From: Theobroma cacao
Taxonomy: Eukaryota; Streptophyta; Magnoliopsida; Malvales; Malvaceae
Assembly: GCF_000208745.1 (NCBI RefSeq)
Contig: NC_030856.1
Coordinates: 8,693,367 to 8,757,366 of the forward strand
Length of the DNA: 64,000 nt
Direction: 5' to 3'
In this document: positions 27,481-38,920 of the stretch, piece after piece
Layout: each line of letters opens with the position of its first letter
Position numbering within the stretch: position 1 is the stretch's first letter
Made by a program: the position numbers and the translations under genes
The notes under the pieces: model-generated
What the model saw: only the letters and a program-made list of their open reading frames with translations
The model's database searches: none
What the model was told of the DNA's origin: nothing

Positions 27481-28619
27481 ATAATTTAAAAATATAAAAA
27501 ACAAATATGACTATTTTCATGAATTGAAAAATTTTCCAATATCCGTACTTAATCTATATATATTATACACTTAATTAATTGCTATGAAAAAAAATTTAGT
27601 CAATAACTTTATATTACTATAGATTTATTTCAATCTTAAAATAAATAAATGAGAAAAGGATTAGTGAATTGACAAAATATTCAAAAAAATTATCCTCTCA
27701 AAAGTACAATAAAATTTTTGTTCCTTTTAAACCAAATGAATTTAGGGAAAAAGGAAAAATTATAAAAACAATATTCCCTTCAATCACTTTTTCTTGACTG
27801 AACAAAAGAACAATTTTGCCACTTTATCTTTAATTTATTTTCTTGTAGCTAATGGACCGAGCAAAATCATTAGTCTTGGTCTTTGACCTGACAATTCTAC
27901 TAATTCAGCAGGAAATTAAAGAGCTTTGGTACATTGCTTTTTCAATATAAAAGGAAGCTGGAAGCACATTCACCCATACTTCCATATACCACTCAAGTTA
28001 ACACTGATATGAGAAAGATCTCACATAATTAATATAGAGTTTAGGCCATGGGATCAACATGTATATCACTAATGAATAATGATATGTGATAATAAATAAT
28101 TAGTCACTTCTATATTTGGCTTTTTATGTTTTACTGTTATCAAATCAGTTATATCTAATAATAGTTTAATCCATCTGCTGTAACTAATAATTAGAAGGAA
28201 CTCCCAAATTCAGCAATTTCTTTTCCTATCAATTAATAAATTAAAATAGACACATAAAGAGGGAGAAGAAGAAGGTGGGGATAAGACAGAAACTAATGGA
28301 ATTAATACTAAATTATAAGCAAAACAAAAACAATAAGTATGGGTTAATAATGAAGGTGATAATCATTACAACATAATATTTTCTGCATCATGACTGGGGA
28401 ACCTCGTACGTACTGAAAAATTAGCACAGAACAGAGAGATTTGTCATGATTTGATGATCATGATGATGTTTTATTGATATTTATATATATAAAAATAAAG
28501 CAAGGATAATATTTTTATTGACAAACTACTTATAACAGTAGGTAATCTTAATTCCCAATTAATTACAAACCTTTTGCTTTTCTGTAAAAAAAAATTACAA
28601 AAAGTGAAAGAAAATTAAG

Positions 28620-29146
28620 CTATGGGATTATTCTTCTCAATTTCGTTTTCAATCTTTTTTTGGGGACTGAATTGCTAATTGGATTTGGTCCTGAGTGCAC
28701 TTCATGCAACTCTTTCCTTTTAAAATGATAGTCACCTCCAATAAATGGCTGCATTTAGAGGCAAGTAAAAAACAATTAAGTAATAGATTATACCTAGCAA
28801 AGGGTAAAAGAGATATGCAATTGCTTTTTCATTTTCCTTTCGGAAATGAATGAGATTATAAAACATGAACAGAAAAGCAAAAGGAAAATGAATAAAGAGA
28901 GATTGCAAAAATCAAAGATTAATTCTTACTGTATCCTGATCATCAAGATCCATAGATGATTCTCTAGCTTTATCAATCCCAAAATCTAAAGCACAAAAAC
29001 CATTTCAAATTAACTAGGTAATCAATATTGATAAGAAAAAGGAGAGAGAGACAGAGAGTACCTTCAAGTTTTCTCATGGCCAAAGCTGAATGATGAAAGA
29101 GATGGGAGAGCAGTAAAATAAGAAGAAAATATGATAAGAAATTCAT
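28620..29146 (-). CDS. CLE signalling peptide precursor, TDIF-like
   Basis: Three coding exons: 29062-29146, 28930-28985 and 28748 down to the TAG at 28620. Acceptors TTTAG and TGCAG and donors GTACTC and GTAAGA give agreeing phases and an 89-aa product. It starts with a signal peptide (MNFLSYFLLILLL, cleavage probably after the SALA near residue 23) and has a variable acidic middle and a near C-terminal dodecapeptide HEVHSGPNPISN (about residues 62-73) after a basic KRKEL. The A-type CLE ligand TDIF of CLE41/44 is HEVPSGPNPISN, so this differs only by His for the usually hydroxylated Pro4. A basic tail of 16 residues follows. Such peptides are secreted, trimmed and sensed by leucine-rich repeat receptor kinases. 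Function here is inferred; a CLE46-type assignment is possible. It stands alone, with spacer on both sides. Confidence 0.85.
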
Positions 29147-31228
29147 AGCTTTAATTGTCTCATGAGGAAGGGGAATAAAATATATGAGGGATAAAGATAG
29201 AGGGAGTTGATGATTTGCACATGAAAGAAGAGAAAAGGGTTTTTTAATTTAATTAATGGAGGGGATCAGAAGAGGATCCAAGTAACATAGGTCTTGAGGA
29301 AAAAGGACAAAAAGAGACCGTCTTTTAGCGGGTGAAGGGGTGGACAGGTTTGGTTAGTAAGACAGTGGATTGTTGGAGTTTAAGTTTGACATTCTTACTA
29401 ATTAGTACAAACCATCATCCACATAGCCCAATAGTGGATATCAAGATAAAAATGACCCTGCAAAGGATCGATGTTGCCATAAGCTTACTATCACTGTAGA
29501 GTTTAGAGTTAAATAGTAAATGTATAGATCCTCCTTGAAAGCCATAGTTTAAATCCTCCAACACCCAATCACTACAATCCAATTGAGCCCAATAAGAATC
29601 TTTTGTAATAAGTCCTTTCTATCATATTTTTTTTTTGAGGGGCAAAGTTACCTAGGTGGAATTTGTTAAGCCTAACTATGTTTGGAAACTATGAGTGGAA
29701 GGGAAAATTGGAAAAAGATGGAGCAGAGGAGAGTGGGACGGAGGGGTATGAGGATTTCATTGATTGTAAGTAATGAAGATAGAGAAAAAAAAAATGAGCA
29801 TGTTGTCAATTTTTTTTGCTTAAATAGTGTTAGAAGAATTTACCGAAGGGATCTTCAACTAGCAATTAGAACTTGAAATTTTAACTTGGAGTATTAAACT
29901 AATATTTTGAAATGGGACATGAGTTGGAATTTATATGACTCAGTAATTTTATGTAATTCAAAATTATATATATTTGAAAAGTAAGTAATGGTTATTTGTG
30001 CTTAATTTAAGTAGTTAAAACGAAGTGGGATTTGGATAGAGATTTTAAATTTGAGTAAGTAATCATTATAACGTTTATAAGTATATGTTTTTGCATAAAT
30101 TAATTTTTGAAATTTAAAAATTTTGTCTGTGATGTATAAAAAATAATTCATATCAAATAAATATTAGTATAAATGCTTAAATCCACTGGTAGAATTTTAA
30201 TTTTAAACTTCCATCACCCATTTATAAGATACTAATATTCTTTTTGACTCATAAATCATAATAAATATATTCAAACGTAATTATTATGTTAAAACTTGCT
30301 TTTGGGCTAACCTATAATAGTATTGGTTGTTATTACTTTTTAAAGCTGTAGTCCGACGAGTCTAGAATAAAATCTTAACAGGGATTTTATTTTGTCTAAG
30401 CTCAAGTGTATTGAATAATTACAATCAAAAGCTTTTACAAATATTTTTAATCTCAGTTTTTTTTTCTTTGTTTCCATTCCTGTTTTGTTTTTGCTTCATG
30501 TTTTGCTCTCCTTTCTATTCTTCTTTCCCAAGTTTCTTTCTCCTTCCCCTTTGTCATATCACAACCACCACCATTCCTTTGGCGTCATAAACTCATAATA
30601 TATTGTGATTTTTATAATATCAGAATTAGAATAGAGATCTTCGTGTTTAAATCTTGAAAATCTCCTTCATTTTTTTCCATTTAATTTTTTAGTATCATGT
30701 CCATTAGGCCTTACTATGTAAATACTCTTTTCCTCCATGGAGCTTACAACTTTATTCTGTAGTTAAATTCATGTGCATAAACTATCAGTCATCCATTCCA
30801 CTCGCAATTGTTGCTATTGAAAGAGCATTTTTTTTTTATAAAAAATAAAACTATTTGAACATAAATATAAAAATTGGATCATTCTTCTTCTATTTGCAAA
30901 AGAAAGAAAAAAGTCTATTAGAACTTAAATATAAAAATTGAATCATTTTGCTAACAACTCAATCTTTTGGGTTAATCCAACCATGTTTTAACACTTTAAT
31001 TTGGAGCACAGTGACATAATTTAGGGTAAATTACCTCCAAGCCTTTAAAGTGTCAACTTAATTCATCTCAAATCCATTACTATTCAAACTATACATTCTG
31101 TTCTAAAATTCTAAATGTAATTAATTTTTTTTAAAATGACTAAACTACCCATGCTCTCAACGGCTAGGTGCCACTCGCTGTTATGGACCACAACACCACT
31201 TGATTATCTTCGTCCACCTCCAAATTAA
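29147..31228. other. CLE upstream region and AT-rich spacer
   Basis: The first ~150 bp upstream of the CLE start are C/T-rich on the minus strand and probably hold its leader and promoter. From 29300 to 31228 I see only AT-rich DNA with possible old MITE sequence (GTTTGGAAACTATGAGTGG near 29679). The 64-codon frame at 29682-29876 has no recognisable match. Confidence 0.45.
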
Positions 31229-31243
31229 AGCAATATGTAATTA

Positions 31244-32882
31244 TTTTTTTTTGAGAAGCAGCAAGATGGTTGTATTACTATACCAAAAGAAGGGAGAGTT
31301 GGATCCCTGAACAAAAACACATTCACTACGTTACAAAAATTAACAGGGAACCAGCAGATGAAGGATTTCACAAAGCACATAAATCCTTCCAGAAACCAAA
31401 ACAGAGCAGATTACCAATTTGTACATATACAAAGATTCCAGTGAAGTCAACAAGCAAAGACATTCAATGGAAAGCAGATAGAAGCAGGCAAAAAAGGAAA
31501 TCAGTTAGCAGCATGGAAGAGCCAAAGTAAATCACTAGACCTGATTACACCATCTTTTGCCGGTAAATCAGGTTCGCCATTAGCAGAACGTGGACTTTGC
31601 ATGCATTAATTACCAAGACTCCATCTGCTGTGCAGATCCAACATCAAGGCTCCACAGTAAATCAATAATCCTGAGAACGCCCTCTTTAGCCAATGCATCT
31701 GCTTCGTTATTCGCTGATCGCAAGGTGTGCTTGATGTCCCACTTTTTAATTTTGCCGAGAATATTGAAGAGTTTGAGCAATCAGCTGTCTCAATCTCCAT
31801 GGCACCTTGTTAAGGTAACTGATCCAAGTAACAACATTTTTGTTATCAGATTCAATAAGAAGGGGATTAGAGGTACACCACCTAGACGCAGCGTAAATGA
31901 GAGCAGCCTCCGTAACAGCCATCAGCTCAGTCTTATTTGAATCGCACACCCCAATAGATTTTGAGAAGAGAATAAGGACATCCCCGTGCCCATTGAGCAA
32001 GATGCCTCCAATTCCCGAGTCACCTGGGCAACCTCGCCAGGCTTTATCTGTGTTAAAGTTGAGACTCCCCGCCCGTGGTTTGGACCAAGATATTGTATTT
32101 GAGGTTTGCTTACATCTAGCAGGAGTAGTTCCAGCGTTCGGAGATCTAGTCAAGTCACCTATGGAGATATTGTGATCAAGCCATTTGGCATTAGCCCACC
32201 ACGCAACTTGCAGCTTTGTTAACTCAAAATCCTGCTAATCATCCCATATTTTACCTTGAAAAATTACTTCATTTCTAGTGGTCCAGATGGCCCATAAGAT
32301 TGCATACCAAGCCATTGATCAAATTAGCCCATTATTAAGAGAGCTAGCCACGTCCAGTCATGAAAGAAAGCAGATCCGGGGGTCATTATGATACATCAAA
32401 TGAACATTCCAAAGGGCACCCCTCCGTAGCCATAAGAGCCAAGACTTGCCACAATTGAAAAACAGGTGACTCACTGTTTCGATTTCACCTCGGCAGAGAA
32501 GGCACGTCGCTGTATCCACTCCGATAATACCACGCCGGGCAAGGACGTCTTTCACAGCCAATCGCCCATGCAAAATTTGCCAGCATAGGCACTCAATTGT
32601 GAGGGGGTCCAGGCAAGACTAGATACGTTTCCAATGTTCAGCAAGTTGAGATTGGGAAGTGAGGACTTGTCGGCAAAAGGAGCTAGGAGAATAGTTGCCT
32701 AAAAGGCTGCCTTTCCAGATGAGCAAATCTTGAAATTAATATTAAGAGTTTGCACATTTATCAAATTATTAAAGCTCTCCCACTGATCACGCTCCCATCC
32801 AAAGATATTCCTATGAAGCTCAATATTCCAACGCCATTGATTATCAATCCAACTACCAAACTCATCAATGAAACCATCTTTG
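31244..32882 (-). mobile_element. 5'-truncated LINE insertion with 15-bp target-site duplication
   Basis: The 15-bp word AGCAATATGTAATTA occurs at 31229-31243 and again at 32883-32897, exactly bracketing the element. On the plus strand the insert begins with a T run (31244-31252), which is the poly-A tail of a minus-strand LINE. Next come a ~340-bp 3' UTR, an RNase H domain and a zinc-binding RVT domain; the reverse transcriptase core is missing. This is the normal product of incomplete target-primed reverse transcription. The unbroken duplication suggests a fairly recent insertion. Confidence 0.93.
31600..32880 (-). pseudogene. LINE ORF2 C-terminal remnant: zf-RVT and RNase H
   Basis: In the element's direction, 32880-32700 encodes part of the region after the reverse transcriptase (SWIDNQWRWNIELHR). 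32573-32358 encodes the zinc-binding domain (MHGRLAVKDVLARRG, CLLCRGEIETVSHLFFNC). 32153-31746 encodes RNase H with Asp in LNFNTDKAW, Glu in KTELMAV and Asp in LIESDNKNV, so the catalytic acids are still present. Frame changes and stops between the pieces make it non-functional. Confidence 0.85.
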
Positions 32883-32994
32883 AGCAATATGTAATTACTG
32901 AGAATAATTATTGTTTTTGGGATTAATTAAAATAAAACCCTAAGATATTATTATAGTAATACAAAATTATTATATTAAAATATTTTAATAATTT

Positions 32995-33245
32995 AAAAAT
33001 GCTTAAATTATACAATTAGTTTTTATATTCTACAAAAAGTACGATTTTAGTTTTTGTACAATAATTTGTATAAATTAGATCTTATACTTTGTCAAATTAT
33101 TAATTTCAATCCTTAACTCTAATACTGTTAAGTTTAATAATTAAGTATACTGATGTAGTACTTCTTGCTTACCTGATGTTGACTATGTGCAGACATGACA
33201 AAAGGCTGACATAGCAAAAGACTAGTGTGACATAAAATTGAGGTT
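32995..33245 (+). repeat. Dispersed AT-rich repeat, copy 2
   Basis: Same phrase order as 26000-26310 (ATACAATTAGTTTTTATA, ATAATTTGTATAAATTAGAT, CTGTTAAG, then TGATGTTGACTATG). Lies just beyond the LINE insertion. Confidence 0.5.
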
Positions 33246-34352
33246 GCAATTGCTGAATTAAAAAAACATCATTTTTTTTCTTTCAAAAAAGTTCTATTTT
33301 ATTTTAGATTGAACTGAACCTAAAATCAAGATAATAATAATCAACTAATTGATTACACTTGATAAATTAAACAACGACTATTTTGTTGAACTTGCTGTTC
33401 TTTGTATTTGAAATGTTCAAAACTTTTTACATGATAACAAGTAGTTTTTACTAGTCAATAACAAAACCAAAGGTAGTGCACAAGAGCATAATTAAATTTA
33501 AAAAACAAGAGGACCACAAGCATCATAAGAGATGGATCACTTATGAAGACACAAGTTACATTTTCCTCTAAACACATTTCATGATGTGTAATATCAGTTG
33601 CAATAATTGGTCAATGCATGTTAAATGGCATTAAAACAAAAACCAAGAAAATGGCCCTCAGCTACATCTATGTGATGTCAAAAAAATTAAAAATTTATAA
33701 TTGTCAAGTTTGAAATGCTAAAAATTAAAAAACATAACAGTATTAGTGCACTTGGTGATAATATTCTCATTATCAATCTTTTTCTTTTCTTTTCTTGGTT
33801 ATAGTTGCAACACTTTCTTGCGATGAGATTGGTGTAGATGCCACATTTGCTTCCTCATGTTTTTTTATAATGTTTTTCTTTCTTTATGCTTGAGAAAAAA
33901 ATGGTAACAATATGTGAGATTGAAAATTGTAATTAATATACGATAGAAGTAAACAAAAATAATCCTAGTAGTTATTGACAATTGATTTGTAGTGATGCAT
34001 GAACTAGACCTCATGACTCTCTTCTCAATAATCATTTCGCTTTAATCGTAGTTGACCTAATCCCAAAAAATAAAATTAATGATATTAAAACATATAATGC
34101 CAATTTTTGTAAATAATAGTAGTTCATTATCAAATTTTTCCTTATATCTAGATATTTAGTCAAAGTACTATTTACTTGAGATTATAAATTTTTTTCTTAA
34201 ATAAACATGTGTTTTGAGTATATAAATTTTTGTAAACATTTCATTTATTGAATATATATGTAAAAAATATTGGCTAAGTAAAATGAAAAATCATACTTGA
34301 TGATTGTAAGTGTAGGGGTTATAGTTATTTTTCTCAGAAAAGAAATTTCAAA
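33246..34352. other. AT-rich spacer
   Basis: No gene seen. AT-rich to the start of the small open frame at 34353. TTATTTTTCTCAG at about 34326-34338 would make a good splice acceptor just before that frame. Confidence 0.45.
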
Positions 34353-34529
34353 ATGGGGAACATGGCTGTTGTATTGGGATGCTTAGCTATATCAGCTGTC
34401 TTTGTAATAGCAATTATTGCTGTGATTTGTTTCTTTGCATTGAGGAAGAAAAGGGTGGTGGAAGAAGAAAAAGAACAAAAACTAGATAAAATGAATAATA
34501 TGCCATCAAGATGTCCCTTGCGGAGATAA
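34353..34529 (+). CDS. Candidate 58-aa single-pass membrane microprotein
   Basis: The frame starts at ATGGGGAACATGGCTG and ends TAA at 34527-34529. The product has a clean transmembrane segment at about residues 5-30 (VVLGCLAISAVFVIAIIAVI part of it), then a basic RKKR stop-transfer cluster, an acidic-basic charged region (EEEKEQKLDK) and a short tail ending CPLRR. This amphipathic order is typical of a real small type III membrane protein and unlike the AT-rich noise around it. A splice-acceptor-like TTTTTCTCAG sits 14 bases upstream, so there may be a 5' exon. I do not recognise the family. Confidence 0.4.
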   Translation: MGNMAVVLGCLAISAVFVIAIIAVICFFALRKKRVVEEEKEQKLDKMNNMPSRCPLRR

Positions 34530-36678
34530 AATCAACTAAAATGGGGTTTCTATCTTTATAAACAACGAATTGAAATTTTGTATTAAAAATTCAAAAGTTA
34601 GCATCTATTGAATCAATTTCATAATATTTTCACATGTACCTCTTTTTTCTTTGTTCTTGTCCTTGAAAAGCTACCAATTGTTCAAATTCTATACCTTGCA
34701 ATTCTAACAAATTATATGTCAAAGCCAATGATTTATTCTTCAACAAATACATTTAATTGTTCATCTAATATATGCTAAAACCATTCAAAAATAAATATTT
34801 TATGCACATAGTATAAAATAATCAAAGCTTGTTGTTACCTCCTTGTAAAATTTAAAATACATTGATTTTATCATGCGACAACTATAAAACTATAACAGAT
34901 ATCGATACATTTTATAAAATTAAAATTGATTGTCGTCAAACTGTATAAATAAAAAACACAGAAAGCTATAGAAACAGCCATTTCTTACTGTAACAAAATG
35001 TGAAATCAATTGTTAAAAGTGCAGAAAAGAAGAGGAGAGAATATATACCTAAATTAATCCTAAGCAACTACAAGAAATAAAATAGTGATTTACAAAGCAA
35101 AGCCTAATTAAATATAGACAAACGAGAGTGATTGTTGGCTTCTAGATTGTCAATCCTAGTGCTTAAGTTGCTGTACCGCATGTTTATTTTTTTTCGATCT
35201 GCAATTTTTGGCTTCATGCTCAGGAATCTCTCTAATCCCATGCATGACTTTTCATTTAGATGTGAACATTACAATCAGCTTTTAAAAAAAAAAAAAAAAT
35301 CACAGTTCATCAATCTTCACCCAACTTTCATCGGCAACCTATTTATATGCAAAAGGAAACCAACAGCCAACTATACACAATCTGTACAAAAAATCATGCA
35401 CCACTCTCCAACGAAAAAAGTGAGCAATCTTTCCCCTAAAATCCAACACATAATCAAACTTCTCTCAACATAGGGTAGACAAATACAGTAAAACCCAAAT
35501 AAAAAAAATGTAAGTGGTAGACAAAACAAATCCCAAAGGAGCCACAAACACCAATTTTTATATTAAAAAAGGCAAATTGCACCATATTTTTTGGACTAAC
35601 TTGTTGATTCCCTCTCTTGATTCTTTTCCCTATCAAATGTTCAATCTTTGCCTGCACAAAAAAAAAAAAAGAAGTTTTTCTCGATTATTCCTTCTAATAC
35701 TTTTTCCTATCTTCAATTCCCGATTCAAACGATACTTCCTCTCTGATTTCTCCCTCTTCTGTTGATTTTTTTTCTCTCTCTCAACTATTTCTTTTAATAT
35801 GGTTTAATTTAATTTAAGGTTAAGGTATTTTTAGGGTAAAATTTGAAGTGTTTCAAAATTAATTTTTTTTCTACATCAACAATTGCCACATCAACATTTA
35901 CCTCGTTAGCACACAATTGTGATCTGTCTAGTCAATGTCATATCAACATTATCACACAACATCAACATATAATCAACGTCACGTCAGTTTAGTCAAGATA
36001 CTACGTTAGTATATTTAATTGTTAAACTTAATAGTATTAGAGTTAGATATTGAAATTAATAAATTATGAAAGTATAAGGATTAAATTTACATAAATTATT
36101 ATATAGAGATTAAATTCATACTTTTTATAAAGCATAGAAATTAATTGTATAATTTAACTTTTATAAATAAATTTAATTTAAATGAGTTTAAAGAGACGAG
36201 CCTGGGCCAGACCTGACATTTAGAAGTATCAACTATGTTGGGCCTAATTGAGCCCATGGACAGCTCAAGAGCAGGTTTGCTATAGAAAAATCAAAGAGGA
36301 GGCTTTCACCACATTTTCCCGATGTCACACTTGTTTTCACGAGGATGATAAATTTGTGGCATTTCAAGTCCTGGTATGGAATAAACTTAAATTAACAGAC
36401 ACAGGGATTAGGAAACTTTATAGTCTCTAGATATGACTGACTTTCAATTTCTAAAATTAAATAGGCCGCTTACCATCATAACAACATTTGCTTCCAGGCC
36501 AGTCCACACGCTAATCACTGGTGGAAGATGCTTTGCATTGTGAGAAGACAAAAATGAGACAAGTAAGAAAGATTAATAAACATATATCCTGTAAATTAGA
36601 AAACAAATGTACGTCAATGAAGACAGAAAAGTTATCTGGAGATGAGAGTGAGTAGAGATTAGAGGACTTGGTCACTTG
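34530..36678. other. AT-rich spacer
   Basis: Spacer with an inverted copy of the dispersed AT-rich repeat at 35830-36165 and a mixed-composition stretch at 36190-36680. The open frames at 35132-35473 and 35514-35765 lie in low-complexity sequence and show no domain. Confidence 0.45.
35830..36165 (-). repeat. Dispersed AT-rich repeat, copy 3 (inverted)
   Basis: Reverse-complement relative of 26000-26310 and 32995-33245, with a run of CAACATT/CATCAAC/CACGTCA words where those have TGACAT/TGTTGA. Confidence 0.5.
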
Positions 36679-37203
36679 ATTTGCTAACGGTGCTTCTCTC
36701 GTTACTTGATCAAGGCAATAAGGACATATTCTTAGCAGTTGGATCATCCCACTGTATTGATTCCCGACCATTCTTTAGGGTATATTTTATTTCTTTAAGA
36801 AAAGGAGGATATGGTTGGGCATTGTTTTGCAGAGGAACATTTTCAACTGCTGAACTATGAGGCGTTTACCATGGTCTCCAATTTGCACAGGATTTGGGGT
36901 TCCGCAAATGGATAACAAGGTAGTCCAGGCAATTTCAGCTTGTTTATCTCATTTGTGTGCTAATTCAATTTAATTCAAATTGTTTGAAGGATGCTACACT
37001 GGTAATGGAAAGTGAAGATATCTCATATTTACCAGGAAAGAAACAAGATAATCGACATGTTAAGAATTTATATTTCGAGGATGATTAAATTATGATGAAA
37101 TTATTATATATATATATATATATAACTCCATGCTTACTACATTTGATCTTCAATCTTGATAACTGTTGCAATGCAAGTTCCCTCAATTTTGGAAGGCAAA
37201 TTG
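36679..37203 (-). pseudogene. NLR C-terminal relic
   Basis: Two pieces match the 3' end of CNL2. 36679-36842 corresponds to 55606-55770 (shared CCATTCTTTAGGGTATAT and TATTTCTTTAAGA, encoding the YPKEW-S-EWD-P-AKN motif). 37123-37203 corresponds to 55836-55915 (CTCCATGCTTACTACAT, AACTGTTGCAATGCAAGTTC). The ~60 bp expected between them are replaced by about 280 bp of other sequence, and codons are broken. It is the last remnant of a further NLR gene and extends the cluster leftward. Confidence 0.8.
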
Positions 37204-37386
37204 CTCTGTTTTTTGTCTGTGCGGCTCTGCACAAAGAAGGGTATGCCCAAACTTTTGTATTTTCCTTTTTAGGAATGAAAGTTCCCCCAGCTTTTTTTTT
37301 AAAAAATAGAAGGTAAATTAGTCATTGTCACGTAAGTGTTTCTCTTTTCCTTTCGATTTTCTTCTTTTATTTATAAATTAATATTT

Positions 37387-37479
37387 TTTTTATAATTAAT
37401 GGAGAAGAGATTTGAACCCTACTCTTTAGATAGGGGATAATGTACCAACTAATAAGTCAAATGCTCGAGTTCTACTTAC
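37387..37479 (-). mobile_element. Short tRNA-like SINE, copy e
   Basis: 93 bp flanked by the 12-bp word AAATTAATATTT at 37375-37386 and 37480-37491. On the minus strand: CTCGAGCATTTGACTTATT, GTTGGTAC (A-box region), CTAAAGAGTAGGGTTCAAAT (includes the B box), then an A-rich end. This is the best preserved copy in the window. Confidence 0.8.
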
Positions 37480-37491
37480 AAATTAATATTT

Positions 37492-38109
37492 CTCAATTAG
37501 TAATTAGAAGATTAGGTTTCAAATTACTTTACAAATAATTAATTGATGATTTGTCTTAAAGAATGAATAAACTTTGATTTATATTATTTTCTAAATACGT
37601 AATTAATGAAGAAACTGTATATATAAATCAAAATTCATGTAATTTTTCTTTTTATATTTTTGGTGATTTCAAAATTATATATTTTATTATTTATTGATTG
37701 TAGTTGTTTTTTATATATAAAATTTATTGTAGACATAAATTTATTTAATTTTAATGTTTTTCAGCAAAATTCATTTTTTACTCACATATATTTTATATTC
37801 TTATGCTTTAAATATTAACTTATTGAAAATAATCAAATAATGATCCTGTTTATGACGAAAAATCAGCAGAAGATAAAGCACCAAGATCTTGTCATAAGGA
37901 TTTTGTTTTGCAAATTTACTGAATAAAATCAAAAGTGCGTAGCATTTTATAAGAACAAATTAAATTTTATACACAAATTCTTAATTGAAAAGAATAATCA
38001 CAAAATATTATAAAAATATTTGTAACAACAAAAAATATAGATGAAGTTTATCCTACTAGTCATCCAAAAAAAAAAAAATCAAAAGTGATTTGCATAAAAA
38101 ATTATTTTT
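37492..38109. other. AT-rich spacer
   Basis: AT-rich DNA; nothing recognised. Confidence 0.5.
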
Positions 38110-38920
38110 GCTCAATCAAAGGATGTCATTTTATTTAATAGCATAAAGTGGATAACAAGATCAAGGTCACAGCAGTAACGCCTCCGACCATGATCCAACA
38201 AAGAGAAACCTAACAAGACCAAACAAAATCAAGTGCAGCATCACCTAGCCATTCTGTTACCCAGTAGACTGGGCATAAACTTTGTAGCATCTTAGATAGA
38301 TACACCAGAAACAGTAAAGACATAACTCCTTGCACTTCTAGGATTCCAAAACCAGAAACAAGAAAAGAAATCCAGCATAAAAACTCCAGCAACAATAATG
38401 ATAAGCCTTTGTTAACCAGCAATAAACAGACCCAGCAGTCAGCAGACAAGCAACAACAACAAATCAAAAGAAACAACATCAAACTCTCAAACTAAATGAA
38501 GGATGGTAGAACATCCCAATACAACACAAGCCGTAGCACCATTCAGCGTGAAATCACCCAGAAATTTTAAATGCCAGAACACCCCAATATTTCCAAGGCC
38601 AAAAAAAATGGCGAGTTGAGTCATCATTTTTCACCAGTAGAACCTTCAAAGACCTCTCATCCTACTACAGGAAAATGGAGGAGCCGAAGAGCTGGAGAAA
38701 GCTGCAGTCGGACGGAAAGGGAAGAATCAGCGGCAAGGGGTCCAGTCAGCACGGAAAGAGGAAACTCTTCAGTCGGCAGGGGGTGCGGGACAGGAGGCAA
38801 CTAAATATAAGAAATGTAGAAACAAAGTTGAAATGCCACATGAACAGTGCAACGAGATTTAACCCAAAATCTAAGTTTATTGCTCTGAAAAAACCACAAG
38901 AGGTACATCACAGATAGAAC
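38110..38920 (-). mobile_element. Probable LINE 3'-UTR fragment
   Basis: A C/A-rich block on the plus strand (T/G-rich on the minus) that stands out from the AT-rich surroundings and resembles the 3' UTR of the LINE at 31253-31590 and the blocks at 8365-8835 and 55060-55560. No domain is encoded. I could not find target-site duplications. Confidence 0.4.

Larger units (their letters stand above)
24453..28619. other. AT-rich intergenic spacer with diffuse repeats
   Basis: No convincing gene. 25545-25600 may hold another weak SINE-like copy (GATTCGAATTC, then an A run). 26000-26310 is a repeat shared with 32995-33245 and, inverted, 35830-36165. 27300-27480 is an imperfect ~85-bp tandem pair. 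At about 27942 TCAATATAAAAGGAAGC followed by a C/T-rich leader looks like a promoter, but its only ATG frame ends after seven codons. Confidence 0.5.

Noticed and set aside
38571..38917. Arg/Ser-rich open frames in a less AT-rich block
   Set aside because: Low-complexity translation of a probable LINE 3' UTR in the wrong strand; no domain or splice context.
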